Of a stretch of DNA of 64,000 bases, positions 61,722 through 64,000 are shown piece after piece. Location of the stretch: assembly GCF_003324485.1 (NCBI RefSeq), contig NZ_QODK01000002.1:806001-870000 (forward strand). The letters run 5' to 3'. Position numbers and translations under genes: made by a program. The notes beneath the pieces were generated by a model that saw only the letters and a program-made list of their open reading frames with translations, had not been told where the DNA came from and did not search any database. Origin of the DNA: Cohaesibacter intestini (lineage in GTDB: Bacteria; Pseudomonadota; Alphaproteobacteria; Rhizobiales; Cohaesibacteraceae). Positions within the stretch are counted from its first letter, which is position 1; each line of letters starts with the position of its first letter.

Positions 61722-63140
61722 TCAGCTGAAATCAGCAACCCGGTCTCTCAGATCGGCAATGCTGCCTTCCAATGCTTCCAGATCCTCTTCATCTTCAGGC
61801 GCCGCCGCAAAGATATCTGCTTCAACATTGTCGATGGTCACACCGGCGAAGACGTCGGCCTTTGCAGCAGGCGAGACCGTTTCATCGCTGTCGTCATCCC
61901 CATTGTCCAGATCTGCAGATGCGAAAACGTCAGCATCCCCTTCATCAACCATCTCGGTTGCATCATCCGCACCAGCTGCATCGACCTTGGCATCGGCCCA
62001 GTCGAGATCTTCCATATCCAGAACATCGGCACCGATATTGCCTTTGGCTGCCACAATGTCATCGTTCGGAGCAATTGCGCTGTCTGCCATCATGGCATCG
62101 ATGTCGTCCTGCCCGGCTTCGGCAGACAGGTCCGGTGCACCGGGGACGGCAACATCATCAACTGCCTCGGCAGGCGCCGCATCAAACATTGCGTCGATGT
62201 CATCCTGATCGGCCTCTTCAGGTGCCGCATCAAACATCGCATCGATATCACCCTGATCGGATTCTTCAGGTGCCGCATCAAACATCGCATCGATGTCATC
62301 CTGATCGGCCTCTTCAGGTGCCGCATCAAACATCGCGTCGATGTCACCCTGATCGGCCTCTTCAGGTGCTGCATCAAACATCGCATCGATATCACCCTGA
62401 TCGGCAGGGCCATGATCGGCATTATTCAGCAGAAGATCGACATCGCTCTGTTCGACGCCTTCGCCTGCAAATTGCGGACCATTGAGCAAATGCGCATCCG
62501 GGCGCTCGTCATGCGACCGGTGGTGGTTAGCATCCACTTCGACCGTGTGGGATTCAAATCCCCAGATATCGATCATCGAATTGATGCGGCTTTCTACATA
62601 GCGCATCGCATCGACAATTTTCTTGATCCGCTGACCGGTCAGATCCTGGAAGGAGCAAGACATGTAAATATTGGTTGCTTCCATATCCAGTTCATTGCAC
62701 TTGTCTTCATCAGCGCCCATTTCCCGCAGGGTCCAGGCATATTCCTGGATTTTCTCTGCTGCGCCAAGGATTTCGCCCGTCGCAGATTCGGTCTGGGACA
62801 CAATGGCATCCAGCTCGAGCGAAGCCCGCTCAAACCGTTCTGAACCATCATTATTTTCATGCTTGATTTGGGCGATTTCCCGTTTGGTCCGTTCAATGGC
62901 GCCGGCCATGTCGGCCAAATCCACCTTGACCCGGTCCATAACGGTTGCCGGTGCCCGCTCACGGACAACGGTTTTTTCCAGTTTATCTATCGCCGCCAAT
63001 AGAGTATCTGTATCGGAGTTCCGGTTTCTGCGTGCATATTCAGACAGAAACCACCGTCCTCTGGCTGTTTCCATAACAGCGGCTTCGATGGCCAGATAGT
63101 CTTCTTGTCTCAGGGGCGTCGGAGGCATAGCGTTGCTCAT
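61722..63140 (-). CDS. cheZ: CheZ-type CheY phosphatase with repeated acidic motif tail
   Basis: The protein is 472 aa, more than twice E. coli CheZ (214 aa). Residues 1-200 form the helical CheZ body with the catalytic motif SFQDLTGQRIKKI: D166 and Q170 correspond to D143 and Q147 of E. coli. Residues 246-325 are five 16-residue repeats of ADQGDIDAMFDAAPEE type. A diverged copy lies before (EQSDVDLLLNN, 230-240) and after (GQDDIDAMMAD, 343-353). These resemble the EIDALLN-type peptide of FliM and the end of CheZ, both of which bind CheY. The last 110 residues are acidic. ATG 63140 has no strong ribosome site; ATG 63128 is an alternative. Confidence 0.85.
   Translation of the reverse strand: MSNAMPPTPLRQEDYLAIEAAVMETARGRWFLSEYARRNRNSDTDTLLAAIDKLEKTVVRERAPATVMDRVKVDLADMAGAIERTKREIAQIKHENNDGSERFERASLELDAIVSQTESATGEILGAAEKIQEYAWTLREMGADEDKCNELDMEATNIYMSCSFQDLTGQRIKKIVDAMRYVESRINSMIDIWGFESHTVEVDANHHRSHDERPDAHLLNGPQFAGEGVEQSDVDLLLNNADHGPADQGDIDAMFDAAPEEADQGDIDAMFDAAPEEADQDDIDAMFDAAPEESDQGDIDAMFDAAPEEADQDDIDAMFDAAPAEAVDDVAVPGAPDLSAEAGQDDIDAMMADSAIAPNDDIVAAKGNIGADVLDMEDLDWADAKVDAAGADDATEMVDEGDADVFASADLDNGDDDSDETVSPAAKADVFAGVTIDNVEADIFAAAPEDEEDLEALEGSIADLRDRVADFS
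62166..62405 (-). repeat. Five tandem 48-base coding repeats within the cheZ-like gene
   Basis: Five consecutive in-frame 48-base units encode ADQ(G/D)DIDAMFDAAPEE. They are nearly identical at DNA level, differing mainly at the GGT/GAT-type codon and a few third positions. Such repeats can expand or contract by recombination or slippage without frameshift. Confidence 0.9.
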
Positions 63141-63224
63141 CGGTCAGACCGGGTCCCTATCCTGCATGGCGCGAATCAGTGCCAAAATACGTAGATATTC
63201 CCTTCCTATGCTACAGCCGAAATC

Positions 63225-63239
63225 TTAACGGTTGTTTAC
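63225..63239 (+). promoter_or_regulatory. Near-consensus CtrA-type box between cheZ-like gene and MFS gene
   Basis: TTAA-CGGTTGT-TTAC matches TTAA-N7-TTAA except for the last base. It lies 85 bases upstream of the cheZ-like start and 21 bases before the MFS start. Weak evidence. Confidence 0.3.
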
Positions 63240-63259
63240 TCTATTCAAGGCCATTTCTT

Positions 63260-64000
63260 ATGTATTCTGCCCCTCCTCCACACTATGCAACCCGCATATC
63301 CCTTTTCTTTGGGGCATTCTTCTTTCCCTATGGCATTTACATCCCTTTTGCCGGGATATGGCTAAAAAGCTTGGGTCTGAGCCCGGAATCCATCGGCATC
63401 GTGCTGATGGTGCCGCTGATTGCCCGCGTCGTTTTCACCCCGGTAATGGCAGCGATGGCCGACAAGATCGGAGATCGGCGGTTAACCCTTCAGATCTATT
63501 GCACCCTCTTCGCGTTAACCTTCGCCTTCATAACCATTGATGATAGCCTGGGCTGGATTTTGGCGGTGATGGCCATCTCCCACATCACCCAAGGGGCCAT
63601 CGTACCGATTGCCGATTCTCTCGCCATGGCAGGCACCCGTCGCTATGATCTCGACTATGGCCGGATGCGCCGCTGGGGTTCGCTGGCCTTTGTTGTCGCC
63701 AACTTGGCTGGTGGATTTTGCCTTGATCTGTTGGGCGCCAACAAGATCATCTGGCTGATGATTGGAGGCAATCTGCTGCAGATCGTCTTCTCCCTCACTC
63801 TGCCCAAGGACCCTCGCCTGATCGACCACCAGCGCATGAGCAAGGGCAACAAACTTGACTGGACCCAGCTCAAACAGTTCGGCCAGACCGGCTTCTGGAT
63901 CGTCTTGGCCAGCATCAGTCTCATTCAGGCCTCCCACGCGCTGCTCTACACCTTCGGCACCATCTATTGGGAACAGCGCGGCGTCGCCGCCAGCATGACC
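63260..64000 (+). CDS. MFS transporter of the HcaT/PPP type, partial
   Basis: The first 247 codons are present; the gene is cut by the right window edge. AAGG lies nine bases before ATG 63260. The N-terminal sequence FFGAFFFPYGIYIPF followed by WLKSLGLSPESIG is characteristic of the MFS_1-like phenylpropionate-permease family. The loop ADKIGDRR after helix 2 is the MFS signature. About six membrane segments are visible. Substrate unknown. It diverges from the cheZ-like gene. Confidence 0.85.
   Translation, partial: MYSAPPPHYATRISLFFGAFFFPYGIYIPFAGIWLKSLGLSPESIGIVLMVPLIARVVFTPVMAAMADKIGDRRLTLQIYCTLFALTFAFITIDDSLGWILAVMAISHITQGAIVPIADSLAMAGTRRYDLDYGRMRRWGSLAFVVANLAGGFCLDLLGANKIIWLMIGGNLLQIVFSLTLPKDPRLIDHQRMSKGNKLDWTQLKQFGQTGFWIVLASISLIQASHALLYTFGTIYWEQRGVAASMT

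Noticed and set aside
62166-62405. Regular 48-base repeats as a possible CRISPR array
   Set aside because: The units are contiguous without spacers, stay in frame and encode a peptide repeat; no cas genes are present.

Overview
The window is chromosomal DNA of an alphaproteobacterium, most likely a member of the Hyphomicrobiales outside the Rhizobiaceae. The basis is the set of lineage-restricted proteins: FliX, FlbT, FlaF, MotE, a DUF6468 protein in the fliM operon, a one-cysteine DksA, CtrA-type boxes (TTAA-N7-TTAA) upstream of flagellar operons, and a 1741-residue protein resembling the growth pole ring protein of polar-growing Rhizobiales. Genus cannot be fixed from sequence alone. I see no insertion sequence, prophage, CRISPR array, rRNA or tRNA.

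Region 1 (1-20.9 kb) is a flagellar basal-body and export supercluster. It holds flgB-flgC-fliE-fliQ-fliR-flhB on the minus strand, followed by the start of a two-TM membrane protein. fliO-fliP lie on the plus strand. fliL-fliM-DUF6468-motE and a 1331-residue periplasmic TPR protein lie on the minus strand. flgF-flgG-flgA-flgH are on the plus strand, dksA and fliX on the minus strand, and flgI-flgJ(cheL)-flgN-like on the plus strand.

Region 2 (20.9-34.9 kb) is a tightly packed, mostly ATGA-overlapping sugar locus inside the flagellar cluster. Four genes match the GDP-D-glycero-alpha-D-manno-heptose route (gmhA, hddA, gmhB, hddC types). NeuB- and NeuA-type genes make and activate a ulosonic acid. 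Tailoring genes follow: class III aminotransferase, VOC protein, two methyltransferases, TIM-barrel isomerase and two SDRs. The locus ends in a TPR-plus-glycosyltransferase protein of FlmG architecture. Two genes are unusual fusions: CBS pair-HddA kinase and NeuB-SAF-TIM barrel. My inference is a dedicated flagellin-glycosylation system whose sugar does not match the pseudaminic or legionaminic acid routes. It is the best candidate here for an undescribed system.

Region 3 (35-45 kb) holds the filament genes. Two tandem flagellins of identical length align without gaps, followed by flbT-flaF and the divergent flgE-flgK-flgL operon.

Region 4 (45-56 kb) is general: a MoxR ATPase and its usual VWA partner split by four other genes, a DAO-type oxidoreductase, a SixA-like phosphatase, YcjX/YcjF, an MFS transporter, a methyltransferase, an ASCH protein, an adrenodoxin-type ferredoxin and an Hpt protein.

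Region 5 (56-64 kb) contains the giant polar-growth-ring-like protein, a CheZ-type phosphatase with five perfect-length 48-bp coding repeats that resemble FliM/CheZ CheY-binding peptides, and the start of an MFS transporter cut by the window edge.
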